Source: Gilliamella sp. App4-10 (lineage in GTDB: Bacteria; Pseudomonadota; Gammaproteobacteria; Enterobacterales; Orbaceae). From it: a stretch of DNA of 59,870 bases. A model generated the notes under the pieces. That model had not been told where the DNA came from and searched no databases. It worked only from the letters and a program-made list of their open reading frames with translations. The stretch is taken from contig NZ_LZGS01000010.1 in the NCBI RefSeq assembly GCF_001690495.1, positions 1 to 59,870 of the forward strand. Direction: 5' to 3'. The translations under genes and the position numbers were made by a program. Shown piece by piece: positions 7,338-19,469 of this stretch; position 1 is the stretch's first letter; each line of letters starts with the position of its first letter.

Positions 7338-10169
7338 ATGCAACAAACAAATATTATTGGTGCTCAAAAGGTCAAAGTCATCGCTAAACTAGCACAATGC
7401 AATCCAACTCAAATACAAGCTAATCTGGATATTTTAGTTTACAGTGATTTTTTGGTGGATGCCTTTTATCGATTTCCACAGTGGTTTTCTGACATTGTAA
7501 AAAATTCACCACAAGCAGACGAAAGGCAGTATTACCAAACTTGGTTAAATGAAAAATTACTAACAGTTTCAGATGAAACTGAATTTATGAAGATATTAAG
7601 ACAATTTCGTCGTTATATTTTAGTCCGGTTAGCGTGGTCTCAATTAGCACATATCAGCAATGATGAGCAGATTTTATTACAATTAAGTGAACTGGCTGAG
7701 GTGATCATTGTTACTGCTCGTGATTGGCTATATGAGCTAAGTTGTAAAGAATGGGGAATACCTTGTAATGCTCAAGGTGAACCACAGCCACTACTGGTTT
7801 TAGGTATGGGAAAACTAGGCGGTGGTGAGCTTAATTTTTCGTCCGATATTGATTTGATTTTTACTTATCCAGAGCATGGGCAAACACAAGGAGGGCGGCG
7901 AGAGCTAGATAATGCTGTATTCTTTACTCGATTAGGTCAACGTTTAATTAAAGCACTAGATCAAATAACTGAAGACGGTTTTGTCTACCGTGTTGATATG
8001 CGCTTGCGACCGCTTGGTGATGGTGGACCTTTGGTACTAAGTTTCTCTGCTATGGAGGATTACTACCAAGAACAAGGACGTGATTGGGAACGTTATGCAA
8101 TGGTCAAAGCGAAGATACTTGGTTGCCAACAAGCACATTATACCATCGAACTTTACCAATTATTAAAACCGTTTATTTATCGCCGTTATATCGACTTTAG
8201 TGTATTACAATCATTACGTAATATGAAAAGTATGATTGAACGTGAAGTGCGCCGTCGCGAGTTAAAGAATAATATCAAACTTGGAGCTGGGGGTATTCGT
8301 GAGATAGAGTTTATTGTACAAGTCTTTCAACTCATTCGTGGTGGTCGAGTGGTTGGTTTGCAAACACGTTCACTGCTGGCGGCTTTACTGGTTATTGAAC
8401 AAGAGTCATTACTTAACACTGACGAAGTAACCGTACTACGAGAAAATTATTTATTTTTACGTCGTTGTGAAAATATACTACAAGCTATTTGCGATGAACA
8501 AACTCAAACACTACCTGATGATGAGCTCGATCAATTACGTTTAGCCACAAGCATGGGATTTACTAATTGGGGGGAATTTGAACATAGCTTATCCAAACGA
8601 ATGCAAATTAATCGACAAATCTTTAATGAACTTATTGGCGAAAATGAATCAGAATCAACCTTAACAACCAAACAATATAACGATCAATTTGACGATCTTT
8701 GGGTACCTGATCTTCAAATAAGCGATGTCAGCCAAATATTACCGGCTTTTTCAGATACAGAAGTTAAGCAACTTCATCAATTGCTGGTACAGTTTCGTGA
8801 TGATATTGGTAAACGCACCATTGGTGTACGAGGGCGCGAAATACTCGATCAATTAATGCCACGTTTATTAGAGTCAATTTGTAGCGAAAAGACAGCAATA
8901 GTGGTTTTATCAAGAATTTTGCCTTTGCTGGTTAATATTGTCAGTCGCACTACTTATTTAGAGTTATTACTAGAATATTCGACTGCCTTAAAACAATTAA
9001 TTCGCTTATGTAGTGCATCGCCAATGATTAGTGATCAACTTGCTCATTATCCTATATTGTTAGATGAACTTATTGATATTAATTCATTGTATCAAACCGT
9101 TGCGCCTGATGAGTATAAAAGTCAGCTCTATCAATATTTATTACGTATTCAAGTTGATGATGAAGAACAACAACTCGAAGCTTTACGACAATTTAAACAG
9201 ATGCAATTACTGCATATAGCGGCTGCCGATGTTGAGAATGTATTAACCACCATGAAAGTAAGCGATCACCTAACTTATGTGGCTGAATCATTATTAGATT
9301 TTGTGGTGCAAATGGCATGGAATCAGATGGTTACCCGTTATGGAAGTCCAGAACATTTAGCCGATAATGATAAAGGATTAGTTGTGGTTGCATATGGCAA
9401 ACTAGGTGGTTGGGAGCTAGGTTATGGATCAGATTTAGATTTAGTATTTTTGCATGATTGCCCTATCAACAGTATGACTAATGGTAGTAATAAACAGATC
9501 GATAGCCGTCAATTTTATTTGCGTTTAGTTCAGCGAATTATTCATTTATTTAATGTGCGCACTAGCTTTGGTATTTTATATGAAGTCGATGTAAGGCTTC
9601 GCCCTCAGGGCGATGCTGGGCTACTTGCATGTAGTTTAGATTCGTTCGCAGATTACCAAATGAATGAAGCGTGGACATGGGAACATCAAGCATTAGTGCG
9701 AGCCAGAGCAGTTTATGGTGAAGATGAATTAATTAAACGCTTTAACCAAATTCGTCGTAATGTACTTTGTAAAAAGCGTGATGAAAAAAAACTAAAAACA
9801 GAAGTTTGGCAAATGCGTAAAAAAATGAGAAGTCATCTTGGCACGACACAAGCTAATTTATTTAATTTAAAGATTGATGAGGGGGGAATTGGGGATATTG
9901 AGTTTTTATCGCAATATCTTGTGCTTAATTATGCTCATCAATATCCTAAAATGACAACGTGGAGCGATAATGTTCGAATTTTAGAACTTGCAACAAATTA
10001 TCAAATCATGGACTGTCATGAAGCACAGCAGCTAACACAAGCTTATATCGACATGCGCAATAAAATTCATCAACTTGCCTTGCAATTACAACCTAGTACG
10101 GTTGATAACTCGCTATTTATACAAGAGAAAAAAATAGTCAACCAATGCTGGCAAAAATGGTTAACGTAG
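7338..10169 (+). CDS. glnE: Bifunctional glutamine synthetase adenylyltransferase/deadenylyltransferase
   Basis: 943 aa (E. coli 946). Two nucleotidyltransferase domains are visible. The N-terminal one, which removes AMP, has [20 protein letters not shown] at ~156-175. The C-terminal one, which attaches AMP, has [19 protein letters not shown] at ~685-704. Both keep the GG...SDxD metal-binding aspartates, and [15 protein letters not shown] and [15 protein letters not shown] follow them. The enzyme switches glutamine synthetase off and on in response to PII and glutamine. GGTGGGA at 7324-7330 precedes ATG 7338. A 265-base gap separates it from ygiF. Confidence 0.97.
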   Translation: MQQTNIIGAQKVKVIAKLAQCNPTQIQANLDILVYSDFLVDAFYRFPQWFSDIVKNSPQADERQYYQTWLNEKLLTVSDETEFMKILRQFRRYILVRLAWSQLAHISNDEQILLQLSELAEVIIVTARDWLYELSCKEWGIPCNAQGEPQPLLVLGMGKLGGGELNFSSDIDLIFTYPEHGQTQGGRRELDNAVFFTRLGQRLIKALDQITEDGFVYRVDMRLRPLGDGGPLVLSFSAMEDYYQEQGRDWERYAMVKAKILGCQQAHYTIELYQLLKPFIYRRYIDFSVLQSLRNMKSMIEREVRRRELKNNIKLGAGGIREIEFIVQVFQLIRGGRVVGLQTRSLLAALLVIEQESLLNTDEVTVLRENYLFLRRCENILQAICDEQTQTLPDDELDQLRLATSMGFTNWGEFEHSLSKRMQINRQIFNELIGENESESTLTTKQYNDQFDDLWVPDLQISDVSQILPAFSDTEVKQLHQLLVQFRDDIGKRTIGVRGREILDQLMPRLLESICSEKTAIVVLSRILPLLVNIVSRTTYLELLLEYSTALKQLIRLCSASPMISDQLAHYPILLDELIDINSLYQTVAPDEYKSQLYQYLLRIQVDDEEQQLEALRQFKQMQLLHIAAADVENVLTTMKVSDHLTYVAESLLDFVVQMAWNQMVTRYGSPEHLADNDKGLVVVAYGKLGGWELGYGSDLDLVFLHDCPINSMTNGSNKQIDSRQFYLRLVQRIIHLFNVRTSFGILYEVDVRLRPQGDAGLLACSLDSFADYQMNEAWTWEHQALVRARAVYGEDELIKRFNQIRRNVLCKKRDEKKLKTEVWQMRKKMRSHLGTTQANLFNLKIDEGGIGDIEFLSQYLVLNYAHQYPKMTTWSDNVRILELATNYQIMDCHEAQQLTQAYIDMRNKIHQLALQLQPSTVDNSLFIQEKKIVNQCWQKWLT

Positions 10170-10261
10170 CAATTAATATTATTAATTTGCTCAAATGTAT
10201 GGTTGATATCAATTTTTTTCAAAATCCAGCTTGTTAAGTTTGTTGTGTAATATAAATAAAC

Positions 10262-10294
10262 ATTAATGCCACTTTCGTGTCTAGTGGCATTAAT
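10262..10294. terminator. Hairpin between convergent glnE and ttcA
   Basis: ATTAATGCCACT (10262-10273) pairs perfectly with AGTGGCATTAAT (10283-10294), 12 bp, around a nine-base loop. A T-rich run follows on the minus strand (GTTTATTTATATT), so it probably ends ttcA transcripts, and it can also act at the end of glnE. Confidence 0.75.
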
Positions 10295-10330
10295 TGAGAA
10301 AATAATTATCACAGGCAGGATATTAACGAA

Positions 10331-11227
10331 CTATTTAGCTTCTTGCCATAAAATCATATCTTGACCTTTAAGCTCTGAAGCATCAAAACCTGCGATAGGT
10401 GCGATATCTTCGCGGTCAAAAGCGATATCGCCACCATTAACAGCAAGATCACCTTTTTTAATTCCTTTAAAATCAAATAAATTGGTATCACACAGATGGG
10501 ATAGAGTGATATTTTGTGTTGCACGGAACATAGTTTCGATACGTCCAGGAAACTTTTTATCCCAATCATTGAGCATTTCTTTAATTACTTGTCTTTGTAA
10601 GTTTGGTTGTGAACCACAAAGATTACAAGGAATAATAGGGAATTGCTTGATTTCAGCATATCTAGCAATGTCTTTTTCTTTGCAATAAGCTAGTGGTCGA
10701 ATAATGATATGTTCGCCTGAATCATTCATTAGTTTCGGTGGCATCGCTTTGAGTTTTCCACCATAGAACATATTTAAAAATAGTGTTTCTAAAATATCAT
10801 CACGATGATGTCCAAGGGCTATTTTAGTTGCACCAAGCTCTGTGGCTGTACGGTATAAAATTCCTCGGCGTAGTCGTGAACAAAGCGAACAAGTTGTTTT
10901 ACCTTCAGGTATCTTCTCTTTGACAATACCATAGGTGTTTTCTTGCACGATTTTGTATTCAATGCCTAGGGATTGCAAATACTGAGGTAAAACATCTTCA
11001 GGAAACCCCGGTTGCTTTTGATCTAAATTAACGGCAATTAGTTCAAAGTTTATGGGCGCACTGATTTTCAAGTTAATCAGAATATCAAGCAGAGTATAAC
11101 TATCTTTACCACCTGATAAGCAAACCATAATACGATCACCTTTTTCGATCATATTAAAGTCAGCGATTGCCTCGCCAGTCAAACGACGCAATCGTTTGTG
11201 TAGTTTATTTTGATTATATATATTCAT
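10331..11227 (-). CDS. ttcA: tRNA 2-thiocytidine(32) synthetase
   Basis: 298 aa. The ATP-binding PP-loop SGGKDS is at residues 38-43. Cys pairs of the TtcA subgroup are present at C113-x-x-C116 (CSLC) and C201-x-x-C204 ([11 protein letters not shown]); these include the three Cys that hold the iron-sulfur cluster. The enzyme thiolates cytidine 32 of some tRNAs using sulfide delivered by IscS. It starts at ATG 11227, 14 bases after the stop codon of yeiP on the same strand, so the two may be co-transcribed. Confidence 0.95.
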   Translation of the reverse strand: MNIYNQNKLHKRLRRLTGEAIADFNMIEKGDRIMVCLSGGKDSYTLLDILINLKISAPINFELIAVNLDQKQPGFPEDVLPQYLQSLGIEYKIVQENTYGIVKEKIPEGKTTCSLCSRLRRGILYRTATELGATKIALGHHRDDILETLFLNMFYGGKLKAMPPKLMNDSGEHIIIRPLAYCKEKDIARYAEIKQFPIIPCNLCGSQPNLQRQVIKEMLNDWDKKFPGRIETMFRATQNITLSHLCDTNLFDFKGIKKGDLAVNGGDIAFDREDIAPIAGFDASELKGQDMILWQEAK

Positions 11228-11241
11228 TACAATTCTATTGG

Positions 11242-11814
11242 TTATTCGACACGGCTCATATAACGGCGTTCAGCAATATGAATTTTGACTTTTTCGTGGT
11301 TATCAATATATTCAGGAACCTGAATAACAAGCCCTGTTGATAACGTAGCTGGTTTAGTTCGCGCACTGGCTGACGCCCCTTTAATACTTGGCGAAGTTTC
11401 AACAATTTCGAGATCAACCGTTTGCGGTAATTCTAAAGCAAGGACTTCGCCATCCGCCATTAGCACTTGAATACCATTCATGCCGCCTTCAGGAATAAAC
11501 AGTAGCTCATCTTCTATTTGCTCTTTTTTGAAGATATAAGGGGTAAAATCTTCGTTATCCATAAACACATATTCATCGCCATCAATATACGAAAAACTAA
11601 CAGGACGGCGCGATAGTTCAATTGTTTTGAGAATATCATCACCTTTAAAGCGTTCTTCAACTTTACCCCCATTTTTGACATCGGTAAAACGCATTTTATA
11701 AAGTGTACTTGCACCACGTGCGCTTGGACTTTGAACATCAATATCTTTAACAAGTAATAATTTACCATTATAGGCGACAGCATCGCCACGTTTTATTTCA
11801 TTTGCTTTAGCCAT
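11242..11814 (-). CDS. yeiP: Elongation factor P-like protein YeiP (EfpL)
   Basis: 190 aa, three beta-barrel domains as in EF-P. It is the YeiP/EfpL paralogue, not [23 protein letters not shown] at the N-terminus (EF-P has the modifiable Lys loop there), [20 protein letters not shown] and the long shared block [20 protein letters not shown]. It ends in the family's AERRYMSR. EfpL helps ribosomes through polyproline and other stalling sequences. Start ATG 11814; the gene is divergent from yeiW with 115 bases between. Confidence 0.95.
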   Translation of the reverse strand: MAKANEIKRGDAVAYNGKLLLVKDIDVQSPSARGASTLYKMRFTDVKNGGKVEERFKGDDILKTIELSRRPVSFSYIDGDEYVFMDNEDFTPYIFKKEQIEDELLFIPEGGMNGIQVLMADGEVLALELPQTVDLEIVETSPSIKGASASARTKPATLSTGLVIQVPEYIDNHEKVKIHIAERRYMSRVE

Positions 11815-11929
11815 AATATTTATTCTTCACTATTAATAAAAAGGATTAAAAATTAGCTCGCTATTTTACCGCTAACTTGCTATTGTCACCAACAAAATTT
11901 AACAAAGTTCCTCAAATTAAAGAAAAGCT

Positions 11930-12196
11930 ATGACAGATTTATTTAAATGCAGGAAAAATTGTGGTGCTTGCTGTATTGCTCCATCCATTTCATCAACTAT
12001 TCCTGGTATGCCTAAGGGGAAACCTGCCGGCGTTGCTTGCATTCATTTAGATAATAATTATCGATGTAAGCTGTTTTTGCATCCATCAAGACCAATAGTT
12101 TGTGGACGATTAAAACCATGCATCGAAATGTGTGGTAATAATAGAACGCAAGCATTGAATTATTTAACTCAATTAGAACAATTCACTAAAGGTTAG
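11930..12196 (+). CDS. yeiW: Cysteine-cluster protein (YkgJ/YeiW family)
   Basis: 88 aa with the UPF0153 cysteine pattern: C7, C11, C14 and C15 (CRKNCGACC), then further Cys in GVACIHLDNNYRCKLF, IVCGRLKPCIEMCG. Such clusters are thought to bind zinc or an iron-sulfur cluster; no reaction is known. The gene is divergent from yeiP, and in E. coli yeiW also lies next to yeiP, which supports the symbol. It appears monocistronic. Confidence 0.8.
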   Translation: MTDLFKCRKNCGACCIAPSISSTIPGMPKGKPAGVACIHLDNNYRCKLFLHPSRPIVCGRLKPCIEMCGNNRTQALNYLTQLEQFTKG

Positions 12197-12396
12197 GTAT
12201 TGCTTAAATTTAATAAAACAGCTTTATTATTAGAATTATTTATCTCGCACAGTATTTTTTTTGATAAACTTCCCGCACTTCATTATTTGATGATAAATAT
12301 CAACAATTTTAAGATATATTTTAGCCACATATAGCTTTGTACATCAAATAAGTGACTAATTTTACGATTAAATTTAATCTTTTTAGATAGAAGAAA

Positions 12397-13845
12397 ATGA
12401 TTATGAAAAATAAATTAAAACGAGATTTAAAAGCCCGCCATTTAGCCATGATAGCTATTGGCGGCTCGATCGGAACTGGGCTATTTGTCGCATCAGGGGC
12501 AACTGTTGCTCAGGCTGGTCCTGGTGGTGCATTGCTTTCGTATGCCATTATAGGTGTGATGGTGTATTTTTTAATGACCAGCCTTGGTGAGTTAGCAGCT
12601 TATTTACCTGTTTCAGGTACTTTTGCAACTTATGGCTCACGTTATGTCGATGAAGCGTTTGGTTTTGCCATTGGCTGGAACTATTGGTACAACTGGGCAA
12701 TTACGGTTGCTGTAGATCTAGTAGCAGCTCAATTAGTTATCTCTTATTGGTTTGATGCAGGACCTTATAGCTGGTTATGGAGCTTATTGTTTTTAAGTAT
12801 CATCTTTTGCTTAAACTATATTTCAGTTAAAGGTTTTGGCGAAGCAGAATTTTGGTTTTCATTAATTAAAGTTGTCACTGTGATTATTTTTATTGTTGTT
12901 GGCTTATTAATGATTATTGGCATCTTTCGAGGTGTCGAAGTGGCTGGCTGGAAAAATTGGTCCATCAAAGAAGCACCTTTTGCAGGTGGATTTTCATCAA
13001 TGATTGGTGTAGCAATGGTGGTTGGTTTTTCATTCCAAGGTACCGAATTAATTGGTATTGCAGCTGGTGAGTCAAAAGATCCAGAAAAAAATATACCTAA
13101 AGCTATGCGGCAGGTATTTTGGCGAATCCTGTTATTTTATATCTTTGCGATTTTAGTTATCAGTTTGATCATTCCTTATACTGATTCTAACTTACTACGT
13201 AACGACGAATCTGATATCAGTGTTAGTCCATTTACCCTTGTATTTGAGCATGCAGGATTATTATCTGCTGCGGCATTAATGAATGCAGTTATTTTAACTT
13301 CCGTATTATCTGCGGGTAATTCAGGGCTGTATGCTTCAACCCGCATGCTATATGCACTTGCTAAAGAAGGTAAAGCACCTAAAATCTTTGCAAATTTATC
13401 ATCGTCAGGTGTGCCTCGTGCTGCGTTATTAGCAACAACGTTTGTGGCTATGCTTTGTTTTTTAACCTCGATGTACAAAGATCAAGCTGTTTATTTATGG
13501 TTGCTTAATATGTCAGGTATGACAGGCTTTATTGCTTGGCTGGGAATTGCAATTAGCCATTATCGTTTTAGAAAGGGTTACACTATTCAAGGTCATGATG
13601 TTAATCAATTACCGTATCAATCAAGCTGCTTCCCATTTGGTCCTATTTTTGCTTTTGTATTATGCTTAATTATAACACTGGGTCAAAATTACGAGGCCTT
13701 TTTACAAGATACCATTGATTGGAATAGTGTTATCGCGACCTATATTGGTATACCATTATTTTTAGTAGTTTACTTTAGCTACAAAATAGTGAAGAAGACA
13801 AAATGGGTTAAATACGAACAGATGGACTTTTCGAAAGAAGATTAA
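12397..13845 (+). CDS. lysP: Lysine-specific permease
   Basis: 482 aa, an APC-family amino-acid transporter with 12 predicted membrane segments. Long stretches are near-identical to E. coli LysP, for example ARHLAMIAIGGSIGTGLFVA, GWNYWYNWAITVAVDLVAAQ, GFSFQGTELIGIAAGES and LLNMSGMTGFIAWLGIAISH. It imports lysine with protons; in E. coli LysP also senses lysine for CadC. Starts at ATG 12397 and ATG 12403 are both possible and no strong ribosome binding site separates them. No lysine-riboswitch-like sequence is seen in the 200 bases upstream. A strong terminator follows. Confidence 0.93.
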   Translation: MIMKNKLKRDLKARHLAMIAIGGSIGTGLFVASGATVAQAGPGGALLSYAIIGVMVYFLMTSLGELAAYLPVSGTFATYGSRYVDEAFGFAIGWNYWYNWAITVAVDLVAAQLVISYWFDAGPYSWLWSLLFLSIIFCLNYISVKGFGEAEFWFSLIKVVTVIIFIVVGLLMIIGIFRGVEVAGWKNWSIKEAPFAGGFSSMIGVAMVVGFSFQGTELIGIAAGESKDPEKNIPKAMRQVFWRILLFYIFAILVISLIIPYTDSNLLRNDESDISVSPFTLVFEHAGLLSAAALMNAVILTSVLSAGNSGLYASTRMLYALAKEGKAPKIFANLSSSGVPRAALLATTFVAMLCFLTSMYKDQAVYLWLLNMSGMTGFIAWLGIAISHYRFRKGYTIQGHDVNQLPYQSSCFPFGPIFAFVLCLIITLGQNYEAFLQDTIDWNSVIATYIGIPLFLVVYFSYKIVKKTKWVKYEQMDFSKED

Positions 13846-13876
13846 TTCAATCGTTTAGTTTAAACTCCTCTCTTTT

Positions 13877-13905
13877 CCGTCGACAAGGGTCGACGGATTT
13901 TTTTA
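13877..13905. terminator. Terminator between lysP and infA
   Basis: CCGTCGAC (13877-13884) pairs with GTCGACGG (13889-13896) around AAGG, followed by ATTTTTTTA. On the other strand the stem is followed by AAAAGAGAGG, so it mainly serves lysP. Confidence 0.9.
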
Positions 13906-13972
13906 TTAAAAAAGAGAGAAATAAACAGTTTATAGCCTTGTAGCTTTAAATAGTTTATTTTTGATAACGATA

Positions 13973-14200
<228 letters not shown>

Positions 14201-14376
14201 TTAATAATAAATACAAATTAAATATACTCAACTGACTATCTGTTTTGCCTCTATATTAGAGCTTTATTAGATGACTTAGCGAAGTTAAGTATAAACACAA
14301 AAAAACTGAATTTAAAATATATAAACACAGCGGCGAAATAATGCCGAAAAAACTGTCAGATGTAAAGTCCTTTCTG

Positions 14377-15030
14377 TTATTTCTTTACGCGATAAAGTCC
14401 TTGCTGATAAATATAATGCCATACTTTGGGTGGCAACAAATTTTCACAACTGGCTTGATGGTTAATATTTTGTCTGATTTCAGTCGCTGAAATATCTTCA
14501 AGTGGTGTATGTGCAAAAAAGATATAACCATTCGGTGAATCATGCAAATCTTGTGCGTTTTTGGTGTTATGCGTTTCAACCCATCGTTGTAGCTCAACAT
14601 TGTTGGTATTTTGTGCATAACCCGGTCTGCGACAAATGAGTAAATGACAATAATTAAGTAACGTTTGCCATTTGTTCCAAGTTGGCAAACTCAATAAAGA
14701 ATCTTGTCCCATAATAAATGCCAGCCCTTCACTATTTCCATTTTCTTGTCGCCAAGCTTGAAGCGTTTCAATGGTATAAGAAGGACGAGTTGAAGCTTCA
14801 GGTAAGATTTCTCTTACATCCAATTTAAATAATGGCAAATCTTCAATAGCCAATTTTAACATTGCCAAACGTTGCTCAGTGCTTGCTTCGGGTTGTGGCT
14901 TATGGGGTGGAATATGATTAGGCAATAAACTAATCTGTTTTAGCCCAACTTCGTTAGCTAACGAAATAGCAGGGCGAAGGTGCCCATAATGGATCGGGTC
15001 AAAAGTTCCCCCTAATAACGCAGTTAGCAT
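14377..15030 (-). CDS. nadD: Nicotinate-mononucleotide adenylyltransferase
   Basis: 217 aa, a nucleotidyltransferase with the N-terminal GGTFDPIHYGHLR motif (the GH is the catalytic HxGH-type signature) and the C-terminal ISATEIRQNI (ISxTxxR) that closes over ATP. It makes deamido-NAD from NaMN in NAD synthesis. It overlaps the end of holA by seven bases and is the last visible gene of the leuS-lptE-holA-nadD operon. The rsfS gene that often follows in enterics is not here. Confidence 0.95.
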   Translation of the reverse strand: MLTALLGGTFDPIHYGHLRPAISLANEVGLKQISLLPNHIPPHKPQPEASTEQRLAMLKLAIEDLPLFKLDVREILPEASTRPSYTIETLQAWRQENGNSEGLAFIMGQDSLLSLPTWNKWQTLLNYCHLLICRRPGYAQNTNNVELQRWVETHNTKNAQDLHDSPNGYIFFAHTPLEDISATEIRQNINHQASCENLLPPKVWHYIYQQGLYRVKK

Positions 15031-16028
15031 TTATCGAATCCCATAAACTGCATTGATAAACTAGATATCGCATCCCACATTTGCGCTTGATTATCATGTT
15101 TTAAACTGATTTCGATTTCAGTCAGCTTGGCTAACAAATTAAATAGGCTTTTAAGATCGCAACGGTTTAGATAATTGGTATAAATCATTCTTTTATTTTG
15201 CCAAACCTTATATTCATCAAAAGTTTGTTTTAATGATTTTGTTTGCAATCCCTTTTTTAAATTAATCATCAATATCAACTCACGTTGAATAATCCGCAAC
15301 AAAATTAACGGTTCAAATTCATTTATTTTTAGCTGCTGTAAAATATGAATAGCTCGCTTTGTTTTATTGGCAATCATCGCATCAGTCCAATGATAGGGCG
15401 TAAATATAGCCGAATCATTAATGTTATTTTCGACTTCATCATAAGAAATGCGGTGATTGGGATATAACAATTTTAGCTGCGCAATAATTTGTGTTAACGC
15501 AAGTAAATTACCTTCATAATAATAGCAAAGCAGTTCAATTGCTTTTGGATCAATAGTTATTTGTTGTTGTTGCAAATAATTTCTAATCCATTGCGGTAAT
15601 TGCAACGTATCTGGCGTGGTACAATTAACAACCACTAGATTATCTGATAATGCCTTATACCAAATAGTATTTTCTTGCGATTTAGTGATTTTATTAAGCG
15701 TGATTATTAGCGCAATATCGGGGGTTAAAACCTCACTTAATGTATTGAGTTTAGTTGTAATACCAGCATTTAACATATTCTCACCAAAATCTAGTAAAAT
15801 CAAAGTATTGGTAGAAAATAGATTCATCGACTGACAGCCATCAAAAATTGCCGTCCAATCGGTTTGATTATCAATAACAAACGTAAGCTGTTCATTAAAA
15901 CCTGCTTGGGTAAAGGCTTTTCGTAATTCAGTTTGCACATAATGCTGTAAATAAGGATCACTACCTAAAATTAAATAATAGGGTGATCCCAATTTATGAC
16001 TAATCTGATCGGCACTAATTTTAATCAT
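15024..16028 (-). CDS. holA: DNA polymerase III delta subunit
   Basis: 334 aa from ATG 16028; an in-frame TTG eight codons earlier overlaps the end of lptE and is less likely, because MIKISADQISHKL aligns with the N-terminus of E. coli HolA (MIRLYPEQLRAQL). YYLILGSDPYLQHY is the family's N-terminal signature. Delta opens the beta sliding clamp within the clamp loader. Sequence conservation in this family is low, so the call also rests on its place between lptE and nadD, which is constant in gammaproteobacteria. Confidence 0.9.
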   Translation of the reverse strand: MIKISADQISHKLGSPYYLILGSDPYLQHYVQTELRKAFTQAGFNEQLTFVIDNQTDWTAIFDGCQSMNLFSTNTLILLDFGENMLNAGITTKLNTLSEVLTPDIALIITLNKITKSQENTIWYKALSDNLVVVNCTTPDTLQLPQWIRNYLQQQQITIDPKAIELLCYYYEGNLLALTQIIAQLKLLYPNHRISYDEVENNINDSAIFTPYHWTDAMIANKTKRAIHILQQLKINEFEPLILLRIIQRELILMINLKKGLQTKSLKQTFDEYKVWQNKRMIYTNYLNRCDLKSLFNLLAKLTEIEISLKHDNQAQMWDAISSLSMQFMGFDKC

Positions 16029-16035
16029 GACAACG

Positions 16036-16533
16036 TTAATTGACCGTATCAATCGATTTTAATTTACGGATAACTTGTCTGGCGGCTTGTTTAAACATCT
16101 CGTTTTCAATTAAGTCTTGTTCAACAGTTTTGGCCAATGCTTCAGATGGATTATCAAAAAACGTTCTAAATACACGTACACTGATTGGATACGTGTGTTG
16201 ATCAGCAATAACAACTTGCGCTTCAACGGTTAAGACTAATTGATATTCGGCTGCTTTACCATCTTGATAAATTGAGATGGTATTGTGGCTTAGATTTTCG
16301 CTTAGCATCCTTAATGTAGGTACCGGACCTGCAGTATTATTATCGGTTAAAGTCACTTTGTTATCGTGTAATAACTCTTTAATATTGCGGGATAATCGAC
16401 CATATGGGTCGTAACTTATATAAGACATTGTCTTAAACCGCTCAGGTACTTCAGTATCATGTTGTAAGTGAAAGCCACATCCTGTTAAGGATGATATTGT
16501 TAATAACATGATTAACGCTAAATATTTTTTCAT
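16036..16533 (-). CDS. lptE: LPS-assembly lipoprotein LptE
   Basis: 165 aa. A lipoprotein signal peptide ends at the lipobox LTGC with Cys19, followed by GFHLQ, the typical LptE start of the mature protein. LptE sits in the LptD barrel in the outer membrane and helps to place lipopolysaccharide on the surface. It follows leuS on the minus strand with 35 bases between (leuS end 16569, lptE start 16533) and comes just before holA. Confidence 0.92.
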   Translation of the reverse strand: MKKYLALIMLLTISSLTGCGFHLQHDTEVPERFKTMSYISYDPYGRLSRNIKELLHDNKVTLTDNNTAGPVPTLRMLSENLSHNTISIYQDGKAAEYQLVLTVEAQVVIADQHTYPISVRVFRTFFDNPSEALAKTVEQDLIENEMFKQAARQVIRKLKSIDTVN

Positions 16534-16568
16534 ATCTATAACCGCCTAAATTTAGTTATTAAACAATA

Positions 16569-19151
16569 TTAACCAATAACAAGATTTAACAATTTACCTG
16601 GAACGTAAATGACTTTACGGATAGCACCATCGCTTAAATATTTTTGGATGTTAGGCTCTTGTTTCGCTTGTGATACAACAAAATCTTGCTCGGCATCAGC
16701 TGGTACCGTAAATTTACCACGGACTTTACCGTTAATTTGCACAACAATGAGTTTTTCGTCTTCAATCATTGCTAATTGGTCAGCAACAGGCCAGGTTGTG
16801 TTATCAATGGATTCACTATGACCTAAGGCTTGCCACATAACAAAACATGCGTGTGGCATCATAGGGTAAAGCAAACGAACAATCGCATTTAATGCTTCAC
16901 TCATGAGTGCACAATCTTGCTCGGTTTCTTGTGGCGCTTTTTGCAAGCGATTCATAAATTCCATCACAGCGGCAATAGCGGTATTAAACGTTTGTCGACG
17001 TCCAATATCATCACTCACTTTCGCAATAGTTTTATGTAGTTCACGGCGTAATGATTTTTGTTCATTATCTAAGGCTGTAATATCTAATTTAACGGTTTGA
17101 CCTTTTTGAGCATGTTCATAAACTAACCGCCACACACGTTTAATAAATCGGTTGGCACCTTCAACGCCAGACTCTTGCCATTCCAAAGTCATATCCGCTG
17201 GTGAAGCAAACATCATAAACAATCGAACTGTATCGGCACCATATTTTTCAACCATTTCTTGTGGGTCGATACCATTGTTTTTGGATTTTGACATCTTCGT
17301 CATACCCGCATGGACTAGCTCATTGCCATGACTGTCAACCGCTTTAGCAATTCGGCCTTTTTCGTCACGTTCAATGGTAACTTCAGTTGGTGACACCCAA
17401 ATGCGTTCATTCGTTGGGCTGGTATAATAAAATGCGTCGGCTAATACCATACCTTGGCATAGTAAGCGTTTTGCAGGTTCATCTGATGATACTAAACCAA
17501 AATCACGCATTAATTTATGGAAAAATCTAAAATAAAGTAAGTGCATTATGGCATGTTCAATACCACCTACATACTGATCGACAGGCAACCAATAATTAGC
17601 TGCTTTTTCATCTAACATGCCTTTGTCGTAGTGTGGGCAAGTGTAACGGGCATAATACCAAGATGATTCCATAAAGGTATCAAAGGTGTCCGTTTCACGT
17701 AGTGCTGGTTGACCGTTAACGGTTATTTTAGCCCAATTAGGATCAGCCTTAATCGGGCTAGTTATGCCATTCATTTCGACATCTTCAGGCAAAATAACTG
17801 GTAATTGATCTTCTGGTGATGGCATAGTTGTACCATCTTCAAGCGTCACCATTGGGATCGGAGCACCCCAGTAACGCTGGCGTGAAACACCCCAATCACG
17901 TAAACGATAATTAACTTTACGTTGACCAATCCCTAATGCAATTAGTTTATCGGCAACAGCATTAAATGCTTGAGCAAAATCCAGACCATCAAACTCCCCA
18001 GAATTAAATAATTTGCCATGCTCGGTATACGCATTTTTTGAAAGGTCAGGAGCATTGCCGTCTTGAGTTAAAATAACAGGATTAATAGGTAAATTATATT
18101 TTGAAGCAAACTCATAGTCTCGTTCATCGTGACCGGGAACCGCCATTACTGCACCAGTGCCATATTCAATTAACACAAAGTTAGCAATCCAAACAGGGAC
18201 TTTCTTACCTGTTAACGGGTGGATAGCATAAAAGCCAGTGGCAATCCCTTTCTTTTCCATAGTTGCCATATCAGCTTCGGCTGTTTTGGTATTTTTACAT
18301 TCAGCAACAAACTCGGCAATTTTTACATCATTTTTTGCCGCTAATTGCGCAAGTGGATGTTCCGCTGCAACCGACACAAAGCTCACCCCCATTAAAGTAT
18401 CGGGGCGTGTTGTATAAACGCGTAATTTGTCGGCATAATTTTCAACAGCAAAATCAAACTCAACGCCTTCAGAGCGACCAATCCAGTTACGTTGCATGGT
18501 TTTAACTTGTTCTGGCCAGCTCTCTAACGTATCTAAATCATTAAGTAGCTCTTCGGCATATGCGGTAATTTTAATAAACCACTGTGGGATCTCTTTGCGT
18601 TCAACGGGGGTACTACAACGCCAACAGCAACCTTCAACCACTTGCTCATTAGCAAGTACGGTTTGGTCATTTGGACACCAGTTAACTGCAGATGTTTTTT
18701 TATAAACTAGGCCTTTTTCATATAACTTAGTAAAAAACCATTGTTCCCATTTGTAATATTCTGGACGGCAAGTTGTCACTTCACGATCCCAATCATAACC
18801 GAAGCCTAAAAGCTGTAATTGCTTTTTCATATAGGCAATATTTTCGTAGGTCCATTTTGCAGGAGCAGTATTATTTTTAACAGCAGCGCCTTCAGCAGGT
18901 AAGCCAAATGCATCCCAACCAATTGGTTGTAGCACATTTTTACCGTTTAAGCGTTGGTAACGTGAAATGGTATCACCAATCGTATAGTTGCGAACATGAC
19001 CAAGATGCAAACGCCCTGAAGGGTAAGGTAGCATCGACAAGCAGTAATATTTTTCTTTTGATGGATCTTCGGTGACGTGAAAGGTTTTATTTTCTTGCCA
19101 GTGTTTTTGTACGGCGGATTCTATTTCATCTGGGCGATATTGTTCTTGCAT
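16569..19151 (-). CDS. leuS: Leucyl-tRNA synthetase
   Basis: 860 aa (E. coli 860). Class I motifs: HLGHVRNYT (HIGH type, ~49-57) and KMSKSKNNG (~619-627). The CP1 editing domain is present ([32 protein letters not shown]), and the zinc region contains CCWRCSTPV. First gene of leuS-lptE-holA-nadD, as in E. coli. About 130 bases separate it from the nearest upstream structure, so its promoter lies in 19152-19380. Confidence 0.98.
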   Translation of the reverse strand: MQEQYRPDEIESAVQKHWQENKTFHVTEDPSKEKYYCLSMLPYPSGRLHLGHVRNYTIGDTISRYQRLNGKNVLQPIGWDAFGLPAEGAAVKNNTAPAKWTYENIAYMKKQLQLLGFGYDWDREVTTCRPEYYKWEQWFFTKLYEKGLVYKKTSAVNWCPNDQTVLANEQVVEGCCWRCSTPVERKEIPQWFIKITAYAEELLNDLDTLESWPEQVKTMQRNWIGRSEGVEFDFAVENYADKLRVYTTRPDTLMGVSFVSVAAEHPLAQLAAKNDVKIAEFVAECKNTKTAEADMATMEKKGIATGFYAIHPLTGKKVPVWIANFVLIEYGTGAVMAVPGHDERDYEFASKYNLPINPVILTQDGNAPDLSKNAYTEHGKLFNSGEFDGLDFAQAFNAVADKLIALGIGQRKVNYRLRDWGVSRQRYWGAPIPMVTLEDGTTMPSPEDQLPVILPEDVEMNGITSPIKADPNWAKITVNGQPALRETDTFDTFMESSWYYARYTCPHYDKGMLDEKAANYWLPVDQYVGGIEHAIMHLLYFRFFHKLMRDFGLVSSDEPAKRLLCQGMVLADAFYYTSPTNERIWVSPTEVTIERDEKGRIAKAVDSHGNELVHAGMTKMSKSKNNGIDPQEMVEKYGADTVRLFMMFASPADMTLEWQESGVEGANRFIKRVWRLVYEHAQKGQTVKLDITALDNEQKSLRRELHKTIAKVSDDIGRRQTFNTAIAAVMEFMNRLQKAPQETEQDCALMSEALNAIVRLLYPMMPHACFVMWQALGHSESIDNTTWPVADQLAMIEDEKLIVVQINGKVRGKFTVPADAEQDFVVSQAKQEPNIQKYLSDGAIRKVIYVPGKLLNLVIG

Positions 19152-19469
19152 GACGAGTTAATGTCCTATCTATTATTGCTAATAAAAATATGTTGCTAAT
19201 TGTATTGGTTATTGACACGTTTTACAAACGATATATGAATCAAGATATTGATTTCTTGCTGTGGTAAATTTAAAGAATGATAATCAATTTAAAGAATAAT
19301 AAATTGTGAGTTATAAAGTATATTTGATTGCTGATATTAAAGAAATGACTAAACTATAATAGTTTAAGCAGAAAGGGCAACAATAAAAAAAATTAATCGC
19401 TATTTAAATTTAATAGCGATTAACGTCATACACAATTATCCAAAGCCGGGCTCTTAAATTTAGAACGAT
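19152..19469. other. Intergenic region between leuS and bamD
   Basis: 318 bases, both flanking genes on the minus strand. It holds the bamD terminator (19383-19423) and, nearer leuS, an AT-rich stretch that must contain the leuS promoter. The leuS end has AGGACAT just before the start codon. I see no open frame worth calling. Confidence 0.6.
19383..19423 (-). terminator. Intrinsic terminator of bamD
   Basis: A 12-bp perfect stem (19393-19404 with 19412-19423) with a seven-base loop. On the minus strand it is followed by eight T residues. It lies ~45 bases past the bamD stop codon. Confidence 0.9.

Noticed and set aside
12197-12396. Lysine riboswitch before lysP
   Set aside because: The 200 bases are AT-rich and lack the conserved multi-helix core of that riboswitch. 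No support found.
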